Shown here: positions 57,101-64,000 of the stretch, one piece after another | Layout of the letters: each line of letters starts with the position of its first letter | Numbering within the stretch: position 1 is the first letter of the stretch | DNA from: Ferruginibacter paludis | GTDB lineage: Bacteria; Bacteroidota; Bacteroidia; Chitinophagales; Chitinophagaceae | DNA length: 64,000 bases | Direction: 5' to 3' | Assembly (NCBI RefSeq): GCF_030409685.1 | Contig: NZ_JAUFQJ010000002.1 | Location: 248,001 to 312,000 of the forward strand | The notes under the pieces: generated by a model | The model's input: the letters and a program-made list of their open reading frames with translations, nothing else | What the model was told of the DNA's origin: nothing | Database searches by the model: none | Made by a program: the position numbers and the translations under genes

Positions 57101-59435
57101 CGTTGTTATTACCAATACTGCAACAAGTTGTGTATCCGCATCATCGTTGCCTGCAAACGTAGTTACAGCTGCCAATACCTGGACCGGTGCTATCAGTACC
57201 GATTGGCAAAACCCGGGTAACTGGTCTTGTGCTGCCATACCAACATCACTTTCGGATGTCATTGTTCCGGCGGTGAGCAACCAACCTCAGTTAACGGCCG
57301 CCTCATTTACCAAAACACTTACATTGCAAGGCACTGCATCGGTTGATCTGAATGGATTTTCTTTAACCAATTCCGGGGCTGTAACAATGGGCACCGGGTC
57401 GTTTAAAGGGTCACCTGCATCCGATCTAAGTTTCAATGCTGCAGGTTCAAGTGCCATTAACTTTAACCAATTAACTGACGGTACAACCAATGCGCTGAAT
57501 AACTTAACCATTAACAGTGCAGGTGCTGCGGTTACCTTAAATAATAAAGTATCGCTGTATGGTGCTTTGACACCAACATCAGGTACACTAACCTTAAATG
57601 ATACGCTTGTGCTGCGTTCAACGTCGGCAACCACCGCAAGAGTAGGGATAGTGGGCGGAACGATCTTGTATTCAGGAGCAGGACGTGTTACGGTAGAACG
57701 TTATTATCAAAACAGGGGATGGAAGTTGATTACCGGACCGGTTTACGAAGGAGGAAGTATATTCGACAACTGGCAGAACAAAGGGATAATGTCCGATGTA
57801 GCTCCCGGAAAAGGTACGCTCATAACAGGAACTGACGTTGCAACAGCTTCCAACGGACTTGACGGAGGTTCAACATACCTCAATAGCACTTTAAAGCAGG
57901 GAGTAGGCAATCAAACCCTAGTTATAATTAACAACACTAAAACTGCTACTTTGTCCAGCGGAGGAACCAGTTCAACCAATATCCCCTATTTCCTTTTCGT
58001 AAGAGGAGATAGAGACCTGGCTAATTTTGCCCCCTATGTGTTTAGCCCAACAGTTATAAGCAGCACTGGTAAATTACAAACCGGAATACAGTCATTTCCG
58101 GCTGACCCAACACCAGGCTCTTTTACCATGATTGGTAATCCATATGCATCACCAGTAGATTTTGGAACCCTGCCCAGGACTAACCTCACTAACTTTTTAT
58201 ATACCTGGAACCCATATCAAAATACAACCGGTGCATATATAACCTTTATTGAATCTCCTGTAGGATCGGGCAGCTATTTTCCAGTACCAGCAGGTTCGCC
58301 GGGTAACCCGACTACGACCCTTCAATCAGGCCAGGCATTTTACATCAATAACCCGGGGGGAGCTGCCTCGCTGGTATTTAATGAAAGCAACAAGTCAACC
58401 TACAGCAATCCAGGCGGCGTATTCAGGCCTATGAGCCCTGCTGCTCAAATAACATCACTTTCAACTAATTTGTATGCATTCACAAATAAAGACAGCCTGT
58501 TCCTCGCAGATGGCAACCTTGCACAATTTGATGACAGTTACAACCCGGGAATTGATTGGATGGACGCCAAAAAAATGACCAATACAAACGAAACATTCAG
58601 CCTGCTTTGCAATGGTGTTTCATTGGCAGCCGATAGAAGGCCGCTGCCAGCAATGAACGATACGTTGTTTTACCAGCTCACCAGGACAACCGCTAAGAAA
58701 TACCAGTTCCAGTTAATTGCAAATAATTTAGATAGGGATAATCTGGCAGGTTTTGTACAGGATCAGTTCACGCATACAGCTACGCCCATCAACATGAATG
58801 GTACTACTAAAATCAATTTTGCAATCACCAGCAATAAAGCTTCCGCAGCTGCCAACCGCTTCAGGGTAGTGTTTAAACCATCGGTGGTGTACACCAATGT
58901 GGCCGCCAATGTGCTCGCCAGCGATATCGGGGTACAATGGAATGTGGTCAGCGAAGAAAACATCAAAGGCTACGAGATTGAACGCTCAACAGATGGTACG
59001 CACTTTACCAAAGTAGCCGACCAGGCTTCTGCCGGAAACAGTGAATCGGCTGTTGCTTACAACTGGCTGGATGTATCGCCTGCGCTTGGCCAGTATTACT
59101 ACCGTATCCGCAGCATCAGTTACAATGATGTGATTGGGTATAGCAATATTGTAAAAGTGAAGCTGAACAGGAGCACACCTGCCATTTATGTGTTCCCTAA
59201 CCCGGTAACAGAAAATACCATTCACCTGCAGATGAACGGTATGGCGAAAGGCGGGTATGCCGTGCGCTTGATGAACAACCTTGGCCAGGTAGTGGTGAGC
59301 AACTACATTGCCCACATGGGCGGTACTGCTACAGAAACCATCACACCTGCCAATAAAATACTCGCAGGTATTTACCAGCTGGAAATTGCAGCGCCTGACA
59401 AAAAAATAACTACAGTCAAAGTGATTGTACAATAA
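51147..59435 (+). CDS. Giant Ig-repeat adhesin-like protein with type A T9SS sorting domain
   Basis: 2762 residues. The signal peptide is preceded by a long n-region and ends near FWANA (53). The N-terminal part (about 55-540) is beta-helix-like ([20 protein letters not shown]). Residues about 610-1190 hold several ~90-residue Ig-like repeats with the ATISYAG and SSDAGLxI...TGxITP pattern. Three closely related 86-residue repeats follow (about 1215-1472). After a concanavalin-like segment near 1600-1770 come further Ig modules, a surface domain near 2150-2500, a fibronectin-like module and a sorting domain ([14 protein letters not shown] ... KVIVQ). It is likely a cell-surface adhesin or matrix protein. 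The terminator at 59471 ends the unit. Confidence 0.9.
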   Translation: MKISLRSTENFNGRSVNLSNQKSLISNFCFPAKLLKHLFLLISLSVVAFWANAGTITSTTAGGNWNTGGTWVGGVVPTTTDNVIINGPVTVNSGSTITCFDLQINNGITFTLGNKNFTVNGTVTIQGNGFINLSGQSLIYGTTKVLIYTGTTAKVVGGEWPSASGPTSVFINNSVAVTSTATRTITNLTIGNTTANSIFNDGGFQLTATGTFTLTSGIFNIGINGVGGGTNYPNFGINNIANGTTVNYNSNQAQIIKGVNYANLSNSGNGNRTLANSPTIGISGTFTPGVGTYTIGTSTVSFNGTTAQAIPSFTFNNLTVDNIAGISSLGGNITINQSLALTNGVLTTGGNKVIIPNGGSASRTNGWINGNLQQFIASASAVILHVGDAVSYSPVAVNYTTIGFTAGFLNVKATAGLHPQIASSGLNSAKAVNRYWTLTSGGVGGTYDATFGFVAGDILGGANTVNFVVREYVPGWATTVTGIKTTTSTQATGLSGYGDFSIGEISGVPTVSTQPTNVAVCLGNNISITSASTSTPTPTVSWERFDGSSWVPVNGATDGGKYTNFTTSTLTITAPDMSMSGYQYRSTYSNINGSVTSGAATLTVTQAPTITLLDYATSPFANTTGTSQAVTLTGTNAYTGGTYSSDAGLTINSATGAITPNTSTLGLHTVTYTISAAGGCGQITATTQVSITAAPTANITYTQYAFCITDNTTYPATLTGTGNYNNGGAGFYSVSPASGLLINSSTGAITPNGIAGTYTITYHIPATTSPSFPASTTDVNVIITPTPTATISYAGGTFCSTDQAAKPVTFSGTTGGVYSSDAGLIIDAATGDITPGGSTTGSHTITYTIAAAGGCSVVTATANITIVASPAITFTYNNGNPLCLAKTPTLPTVTPATSGTYSYTGTGLTLNTATGEITPSTSLPGQYDVTLKISLGAPCGDIEITKTVTISETPTGDITYALQPYCTSDPVKPVGFVNPTGLFTGGTFSSTAGLSINSSTGTITPGTSTPNTYTVTYNAPNACPVSATTPVEVDGSPTATISYAGAPFCQTDGSSQHVTLNGTGTFTGGNYSAPAGLSINAANGDITPSTSTAGTYVVTYTITPASANCAPITTTTSVTITPAVGVPTAITISSGADPVCQLANGTTTTTYATTVTNGTGFNWSLSNAAAGSINATTGVMTWANGFSGTVDIQVTATGCNGTSAMVTRTVTVNANNTVSAASSTPTLCINTALTDITHTTTGATGIGVATGLPAGVTASWSANTITISGTPTASGTFNYTVPLTGGCSVVSATGTIIVSPNNTVSAASSTPTLCVNTALTNITHTTTGATGIGSATGLPAGVSAAWAANTISISGTPTATGTFNYTIPLTGGCSTVNATGTITVNPNNTVSVASSTPTLCINTALTPITHTTTGATGIGVASGLPGGVTAVWSSNTITISGTPTVAGTFNYSIPLIGGCSAISATGTIVVNAASVGGTLTPATPTTVCIGANTGTIALSPGTYTGTVLDWEQSVNGGSTWTNIGNNGNTSLGYTNLTQTTLYRVQVKSNVCTLAYSSLAQIVVNPVFNPTISTNPLSAITCVGIPVILTASGYTSSGLVITGGDFGQSNPPGWSGYAAGSSNGEANNGWGFAANSNTWNGQVYNSDGKFAIIAGTGVPGTSNLVTPVFSLVGLSAAYLALNQAYNLSAGAIAKIEVSKDGGATYTTIQTYTGSGPAPGVIYGPTNGFHATDYFNLNAYLGQTNMRIRFAYTGVAGSDWAVDNVVVTNSTSNPTGVGVFNTINYSWSPATNLSATNTQSVTFTPPTDGTFTYSVTASTSGCTPSTPVPVTITVNPLAQGSLTANGPFCGTGAGKLTFTATAGTGPFTVVYNDGVANRTVNNVVSGTPFNVFTTPVVLTTTYTLVSVTDTKTCSRTTGFTGPTATIIINPVPTVTVNASTVCGGAPSTITAVPGIAGTYSYTWTVPLTATNPGNVATFTSLVTGNYSVVITNTATSCVSASSLPANVVTAANTWTGAISTDWQNPGNWSCAAIPTSLSDVIVPAVSNQPQLTAASFTKTLTLQGTASVDLNGFSLTNSGAVTMGTGSFKGSPASDLSFNAAGSSAINFNQLTDGTTNALNNLTINSAGAAVTLNNKVSLYGALTPTSGTLTLNDTLVLRSTSATTARVGIVGGTILYSGAGRVTVERYYQNRGWKLITGPVYEGGSIFDNWQNKGIMSDVAPGKGTLITGTDVATASNGLDGGSTYLNSTLKQGVGNQTLVIINNTKTATLSSGGTSSTNIPYFLFVRGDRDLANFAPYVFSPTVISSTGKLQTGIQSFPADPTPGSFTMIGNPYASPVDFGTLPRTNLTNFLYTWNPYQNTTGAYITFIESPVGSGSYFPVPAGSPGNPTTTLQSGQAFYINNPGGAASLVFNESNKSTYSNPGGVFRPMSPAAQITSLSTNLYAFTNKDSLFLADGNLAQFDDSYNPGIDWMDAKKMTNTNETFSLLCNGVSLAADRRPLPAMNDTLFYQLTRTTAKKYQFQLIANNLDRDNLAGFVQDQFTHTATPINMNGTTKINFAITSNKASAAANRFRVVFKPSVVYTNVAANVLASDIGVQWNVVSEENIKGYEIERSTDGTHFTKVADQASAGNSESAVAYNWLDVSPALGQYYYRIRSISYNDVIGYSNIVKVKLNRSTPAIYVFPNPVTENTIHLQMNGMAKGGYAVRLMNNLGQVVVSNYIAHMGGTATETITPANKILAGIYQLEIAAPDKKITTVKVIVQ
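54789..55562 (+). repeat. Three tandem 258-bp in-frame repeats
   Basis: Units start at 54789, 55047 and 55305 (258-bp period, 86 codons). Each encodes SSTPTLCxNTALT, GATGIG, LPxGV and ISGTPT in the same order, so they are recent copies of one Ig-like domain. Confidence 0.9.
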
Positions 59436-59470
59436 CGGATACCTTATTCTTCCACACATGAATTACCCCT

Positions 59471-59500
59471 GCTGCCCCGATACCGGGGCAGCTTTTTTTT
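59471..59500 (+). terminator. Terminator of the giant adhesin-like gene
   Basis: GCTGCCCCG / CGGGGCAGC, a perfect 9-bp stem with a 4-base loop, then eight T. It lies 36 bp past the stop. Confidence 0.92.
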
Positions 59501-60146
59501 AGTATGGCCACTCCCACTCAAAGCCAGGGGTAAGTGCGGATCATGGAAGCAATTCACCTGCTGTTGCCGCAGGGGCAGGTAGCCGGCAGGCTCGGGGTTG
59601 CCAACCTTCATAGTCCTCCGGAAGAATAGCAGTCACCAATTGTCTCATCCGAAGGACATTCGAATGAGACATTGTTGTTAGTCAGGTTTGGTTTTACACA
59701 CACAGCACCTGCAACCAAGGGCAATTCCGTTCGTCGAAAACACCCACGTAAAAATTGGAAGTGTCATTTTTTTTCTTACCTTCATCTCAGCTTATCTTTT
59801 CTACAACCACATCTTACCATCCTCTGCAAAAATTTACTTTTTTAAACCGGTAGCAGTACATCGTTGTATTAACTACTATTAGCTTAAAATTAAATGCTGC
59901 CAGCCAGTTCCTTTTGAACAGGTTAATAATTGTTGATTACAAGTGCAGGCTGCGTATTTATGATGCTTTTAACAAGGCATTTAAATCCTGACACACCGAT
60001 TAATTGTATACTGTGTAAGAAATTGATACCGTCCGAAAACCTGTTGAAAAATTACCCGTTAATCAGTCCCTTTACCCTTTTGAATTTCCTTTTCAGCAAA
60101 CTGCCTTTAACAGCAGCAAGATGTTTTTAATTTTTAAATAAATTGT
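59501..60146. other. Intergenic region with two stem-loops
   Basis: 646 bp without a supported gene. Two structures stand out: ACCTGC/GCAGGT around a 13-base loop (59556-59580), and the long hairpin at 59641-59671 listed separately. Short plus-strand frames (59688-59882, 59930-60130) have no recognisable product. Confidence 0.5.
59641..59671. other. Strong hairpin in an intergenic region
   Basis: TGTCTCAT and ATGAGACA pair perfectly; inside, CGAA/TTCG extends the stem past one C-A mismatch, leaving a 5-base loop. No T tract follows on either strand, so it is not a usual terminator. It may be a structured RNA or a protein site. Confidence 0.55.
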
Positions 60147-60317
60147 ATGAAGAGTAAACTGTATGCACTTGAAAACTGGTCGCAGGTATTGGACGCTGTA
60201 AAAAAAGGATTATTGTCGTTGTTGCCGCAACCCGCTTTGCAACCGGTAATCAACCAGTCGCCCAACAGAAGAGAAGAACTGTTACGGTCACGGAGAAATG
60301 ACCGGAATGAAGATTAG
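60147..60317 (+). CDS. Small hypothetical protein
   Basis: 56 codons from ATG at 60147 (MKSKLYALENWSQVLDAVKK) to TAG at 60315. The product has an amphipathic helix, then a proline-containing middle and a charged tail (RREELLRSRRNDRNED). It has no export signal. A terminator lies 90 bp downstream. Coding is plausible but not shown; I recognise no family. Confidence 0.35.
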   Translation: MKSKLYALENWSQVLDAVKKGLLSLLPQPALQPVINQSPNRREELLRSRRNDRNED

Positions 60318-60406
60318 ATGGTATTAATCCACCAATTAAAGAGGGATAAACCGGGGCGTGCCCGTTGTACGGTCATCTCCCAAAAATACAAATAGCGTGA
60401 CTTGTT

Positions 60407-60432
60407 GCCTGCCCTTCCAGGGCGGGCTTTTT
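60407..60432 (+). terminator. Stem-loop terminator before the HD hydrolase gene end
   Basis: GCCTGCCCT / AGGGCGGGC (one G-T pair) with a 3-base loop and five T on the plus strand. It could end the small plus-strand ORF. For the convergent HD gene, whose stop is at 60438, the downstream T tract is weaker. Confidence 0.65.
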
Positions 60433-60437
60433 GATGA

Positions 60438-61046
60438 TTACAAGCCAATTTGTATGGCTTCGTTCTCCGAGGCAATTATTTCAAGATGCTGCTGTTTTTT
60501 AGCCGCCCGCAATTGCAGGTTGGTAGCCGTGCAATACTGGTGTTGCTTAAAAAAATTCATCTGAATAATGTTCCAGTTGTATTTACCGGCCACAATGTTA
60601 CGTGCCTTTAATTCTTCAAACAGGGTGTCGCTGATGGGGAAGAAGTCATCCCGGCCGAGGTAGTCAAGGTCCGCATCACAGATAATTTCTTCCAGCTGCG
60701 TATTAGGCGACTGGGGAATTTTTGTGGCCATAATTAATCCGCAAATAATTTGTATCTGTTGTTGTGTCAGGCCAAAAGCTGGTAATTCTTTTTTGGCCAG
60801 TTCGCAGCCTGCCAGCTCATGCTCGCGGTAAGTAAAAAGAAATCCGGTATCATGATACAGGCAGCCCACTTTTAAAAGAAATAAGTCTCCGGCACTGGTT
60901 ATTTTTTCCCTGTGCGCAATGCGGATTGCCTGTTGCTCCACATCAATAGTATGATGCACACCATGATAGAAGAGGTCTTTTGCCAATCCGTTGCTAAGTT
61001 TCAGCAAGATGGCGGAGCGTATGGTTTCATATAGCTTTTCAGGCAT
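60438..61046 (-). CDS. HD-domain phosphohydrolase
   Basis: 202-residue cytoplasmic protein. The metal-binding set of the HD superfamily is visible: H (FYHGVHHTID), HD (CLYHDTGFLF), and a late D (ICDADLDYLG). The family cleaves phosphoester bonds in nucleotides or signalling dinucleotides; the substrate cannot be told from sequence. It stands alone on the minus strand between two large plus-strand cargo genes. Confidence 0.88.
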   Translation of the reverse strand: MPEKLYETIRSAILLKLSNGLAKDLFYHGVHHTIDVEQQAIRIAHREKITSAGDLFLLKVGCLYHDTGFLFTYREHELAGCELAKKELPAFGLTQQQIQIICGLIMATKIPQSPNTQLEEIICDADLDYLGRDDFFPISDTLFEELKARNIVAGKYNWNIIQMNFFKQHQYCTATNLQLRAAKKQQHLEIIASENEAIQIGL

Positions 61047-61462
61047 AAGTTAATACAAACATAACCAAAATAATTAAATAGTATCATTATGCCAAACGCG
61101 GGAAGCAGCGATACATTGTGCTCCGGTGCATATGAATAGAACAGGCATAGGTAACAATGCCTTTAACTGATTTATTTTCTGTTATTTATGCAATTACGCT
61201 GTTTTGAAAGATCTTTTGAACGGCAGAAATAATAATTCTCAGATAATGGATCAGGTCTCAAATAATGTAGTATATTTACTCCATAAAATTCCCGTTTTAT
61301 AAGTACTGCTAAAGTCAATTCCTATAATTAATTGCCAATCACCCCATTTCTTTGTTTTTCTTTTCAACCTGCTGACAAGTAATTGTTACAGCATTGTTTG
61401 ACTTGTTAAAATAGTTGCCAATATCACCTGGAAATTTCGCCATTAACCTTTAAACTTATTGT
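61047..61462. other. Intergenic region upstream of the last cargo gene
   Basis: 416 bp, A+T-rich, divergent between the HD gene and the last gene. No ORF, strong hairpin or repeat copy was found. It must hold both promoters, but I could not find an exact TAnnTTTG box. Confidence 0.5.
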
Positions 61463-64000
61463 ATGAGGCAATTTATTACGTGCAGTACTTTGGCAAAATC
61501 AGCATTTACTTTTGTGCTGTTTTTATCCCTGCTGTCTACCCTTCAGGCGCAGCAAACCAGCATTTCTGATTATGTTATTTTTGGCGGCACCAGCCAGCCG
61601 CTCCAGGGCCAGAAAGCACCGGCTGCGCCAGGTTATGGTGTTCAATTGGGGTCATCAACTACCATCAATGGCGGATCAATAGGCAGTTATAAATTTGTTC
61701 AGACAACCGGCAATTCGTCTATAGGCGCAAATATTTTTAGCGGAGGAACCATTAGTTTAACCAACAGCAATGTGGTAACGGGCAAAATTGCTGCGGGGCT
61801 ACCAAATACCAACCCCGCTCCCGGAACGGTTCTTTCGATAGGTTCAAGTGCCACCCTCGGGGGAAGTATCAATGTGAACGGCAACATTGTAATTGGCGGA
61901 GGTACCGTTACCGGACCTGTAAACCATCCCTTAAATACCACTTATTATTTTGCCAATAACCTTGTTCCAAACGTTGCCAACCCGTTGGTAACACTGCCTG
62001 TGTTGCCCTCCATGCCAGCCATCAACCAATTTCCTGTCAACAATTCCACAGTTGATATCACAACAACAACAAAGTTGATTGCTAATTCCAATGGAGATCC
62101 GGTTATTCGTAGAAATATTTTATTGGGAGGCAACAAAACAATCACGCTGCAGGGAGCAGGCATATATGTCTTTAAATCAATAAAAAATACGGGCAACAGC
62201 AACAGTTTTGTTTTTGATTTAAGTGCCACCCCTTTGGGAAAGATAAAAGTGTATGTGGAAGGCGACGTTGATTTAGGCAAAGTGACAGCCTCCGTAATTG
62301 GTGGCAATGAGTCAAGCATTTACTTTGAAACACATGGTACCGGTACTACTTCCCCAAGCGGCACCGTTGCGTGGAATACGGCTAACGGATCAGGCGGCGG
62401 ATCAAAATGGGTGGGTTCTGTCTGGGCCCCGTATGCTGCCATCAATATCGGCTCGGGAACGGGTAGTACTACTATGACAGGTGCACTCTGGAGCGGAACA
62501 CAGGTAATATTGCAAAGCGGCATAACGATCAACTTTGCGCCTTTTATTTTTTGTGACATTACAGGGGCCACAACTCAAACCAATGTATTGTGTAAAGGAA
62601 GTGCTACCGGCTCCATTAATCTTACCGTGACAGGTGGTACAGCACCCATCACTTATAAATGGACCGGGCCGGGTACGTTCACTGCGTTATCTCAAAATAT
62701 CAGCAATCTTGCTGCAGGTACTTACAACGTAACTTTTACAGATGCTGCCGGTTGCAGTGGTTCAGCTTCGGCAACCATTACGGAACCGGCTAACGGATTA
62801 TCAGCCTCTGTTAGCAACCAAACCAATGTAAATTGTTTTGGAACATCTACAGGCAGTGCAACCATCGCTGCAACCGGCGGCACATCGCCTTATACCTATT
62901 CACTGAATGGGGTACAAAATACCACCGGCCTGTTTAGCGGACTTGCCGCTGCCACTTATTCTGTAACCGTTGCAGATAAAAACGGTTGTACAGCCGCCGT
63001 AGCTCTAACCATTACCCAGGCGCCTGCGCTTACTGTTGGCAGTATCAACTCCAACTCGCCACTTTGTATAGGTACAAATTTGACATTAAGTTCAGCTGCA
63101 TCGGGGGGAACAGCTCCCTATACATACGCCTGGACAGGGCCTAATAGTTTTACCAGTACCGATCAGAATCCGGTGCTCACTACTGTTACGGATGCTGCCT
63201 CCGGAGTGTACACCCTGCAGATAACCGATAGCAAAGGTTGCATCGCCAGTACCGGTAACACAGTCAATGTAACAGTTAACCTGCTTCCTGACGCCAGCGC
63301 AGGCGATGACAAACCCTTTAATTTTGACGGCAATACAACCCTGAACGGGTCTTCATCAACTACCGGCGCTACTTTTAAATGGACAGCACCGCCCGGTGGA
63401 GAAATAAAATCGCCTGCAGACCAGGCCAACGTTAACGTTGGCGTACCCGGTATTTATACACTGACAGTTGCTGCAGCCGGCTGCGTTACTACCAAACAGG
63501 CATTGGTTTCAAACAAGGTTAGCAAACTGATTGGTTCTGAACTTACCTCCATCTATTACAACAATCCCAACGGAGATCCTTCGCCATTTTTTATCATTGC
63601 CAACGGCATGGTAAGGATAGACATCATTGTTCAGGTAAATAATTACGACAATGTATTGAGCCTTTTACAATCATCAGATTACGGGTTGATCAACACCGTT
63701 ACCAATGGCGTGAATGGTGCGCAGGGCAGTAAATTAATTATCACGGGCGACTACCCGATTGCCAACCTGCTCAAGCTGAATTTATTGAATGACATTATTA
63801 ATTTTTGCCGGCCTTTTTATGCGCCCTTTAGCAACAGCGGGCTTGTAAATTCGGCGGGCGATACCACCATGCGTTCCAATCTGGTGCGAAGCGGATATAA
63901 ATTAACCGGAGCGGGCATTAAAGTGGGTGTTATTTCAAACAGTTTCAATACTATTTCCAGCGGTACCACTGCTACGCTGCCTTACAATCCTGTTCCCGGT
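61463..64000 (+). CDS. Large secreted SprB-repeat protein, possible S8 peptidase (3' end outside window)
   Basis: Open from the ATG at 61463 to the window end, 846 codons with no stop. A signal peptide ends near LQAQ. The N-terminal ~360 residues are a Gly/Ser/Thr-rich beta-helix-like domain. Two SprB-type repeats follow (CKGSATGSINLTVTGGTAPI, CFGTSTGSATIAATGGTSPY) and two Ig-like modules. The last visible residues, GAGIKVGVISNSFN (817-829), resemble the first strand of subtilisin-like (S8) peptidases, but N826 stands where the catalytic Asp is normal (VISDSF). The rest of any catalytic triad lies outside the window. A T9SS sorting domain is expected at the missing C-terminus. Confidence 0.85.
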   Translation, partial: MRQFITCSTLAKSAFTFVLFLSLLSTLQAQQTSISDYVIFGGTSQPLQGQKAPAAPGYGVQLGSSTTINGGSIGSYKFVQTTGNSSIGANIFSGGTISLTNSNVVTGKIAAGLPNTNPAPGTVLSIGSSATLGGSINVNGNIVIGGGTVTGPVNHPLNTTYYFANNLVPNVANPLVTLPVLPSMPAINQFPVNNSTVDITTTTKLIANSNGDPVIRRNILLGGNKTITLQGAGIYVFKSIKNTGNSNSFVFDLSATPLGKIKVYVEGDVDLGKVTASVIGGNESSIYFETHGTGTTSPSGTVAWNTANGSGGGSKWVGSVWAPYAAINIGSGTGSTTMTGALWSGTQVILQSGITINFAPFIFCDITGATTQTNVLCKGSATGSINLTVTGGTAPITYKWTGPGTFTALSQNISNLAAGTYNVTFTDAAGCSGSASATITEPANGLSASVSNQTNVNCFGTSTGSATIAATGGTSPYTYSLNGVQNTTGLFSGLAAATYSVTVADKNGCTAAVALTITQAPALTVGSINSNSPLCIGTNLTLSSAASGGTAPYTYAWTGPNSFTSTDQNPVLTTVTDAASGVYTLQITDSKGCIASTGNTVNVTVNLLPDASAGDDKPFNFDGNTTLNGSSSTTGATFKWTAPPGGEIKSPADQANVNVGVPGIYTLTVAAAGCVTTKQALVSNKVSKLIGSELTSIYYNNPNGDPSPFFIIANGMVRIDIIVQVNNYDNVLSLLQSSDYGLINTVTNGVNGAQGSKLIITGDYPIANLLKLNLLNDIINFCRPFYAPFSNSGLVNSAGDTTMRSNLVRSGYKLTGAGIKVGVISNSFNTISSGTTATLPYNPVPG

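Noticed and set aside
47434..59435. CRISPR-like or mobile origin for the repeat arrays
   Set aside because: The repeats are in frame, encode Ig-like domains and have no spacers or terminal inverted repeats.
59501..60146. tRNA or other known structured RNA in the long gaps
   Set aside because: I found no T-loop (GGTTCRANTCC) or CCA-ended cloverleaf in this or any other gap.

Overview
The window reads as chromosome of a Bacteroidota bacterium, most likely of the family Chitinophagaceae. The evidence is a PorP/SprF protein, many large secreted proteins ending in type A or type B sorting domains of the type IX secretion system (T9SS), promoters of the TTG / TAnnTTTG kind instead of the usual -35/-10, weak Shine-Dalgarno signals, and moderate G+C. 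I see no rRNA, tRNA, CRISPR array, transposase or prophage.

Layout. 0-6 kb: a truncated PKD-rich type B T9SS cargo, a PorP/SprF protein, and a full-length paralogue of the first cargo. 6-17 kb: mostly housekeeping genes (outer-membrane barrel, LOG-family hydrolase, sodium:solute symporter, O-methyltransferase, glucosaminidase with LysM domains, hypoxanthine phosphoribosyltransferase, VWA protein, DnaJ, GrpE, RlmI-like methyltransferase). 17-19 kb: a very small T9SS protein with a non-ATG start, a peroxiredoxin, and OxyR with both redox cysteines.

19-31 kb: a potassium-uptake block on the minus strand. It holds a sigma-54-type response regulator, a Kup transporter, and a kdp operon with two unannotated-looking microproteins followed by kdpF, kdpA, kdpB, kdpC, a short KdpD (sensor and USP part only) and a separate PAS/HAMP histidine kinase. 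31-41 kb: a MORN/YwqK-like lipoprotein-sized protein, a SNF2 helicase, secreted T9SS proteins, an M1 metallopeptidase, a HupE/UreJ-like protein and a DUF6702-like protein.

42-47 kb: a two-gene unit coupled by an ATGA overlap. It encodes a membrane-anchored glycosidase with a plausible catalytic Glu pair, and a 1230-residue fusion of a processive GT2 synthase to two glycosidase-like modules that seem to lack catalytic residues. This is the best candidate for an undescribed system (synthesis, export and trimming or holding of an exopolysaccharide). 47-64 kb: three very large secreted, repeat-rich proteins, with a small HD hydrolase between the last two.

A family of about 24-30 bp intergenic repeats (consensus around GTACAAGAGNGYGACGC) occurs five times between 14.7 and 31.9 kb, once inside the kdp operon. 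Several stem-loop terminators were also found. All functions are read from sequence by eye; no searches were run.
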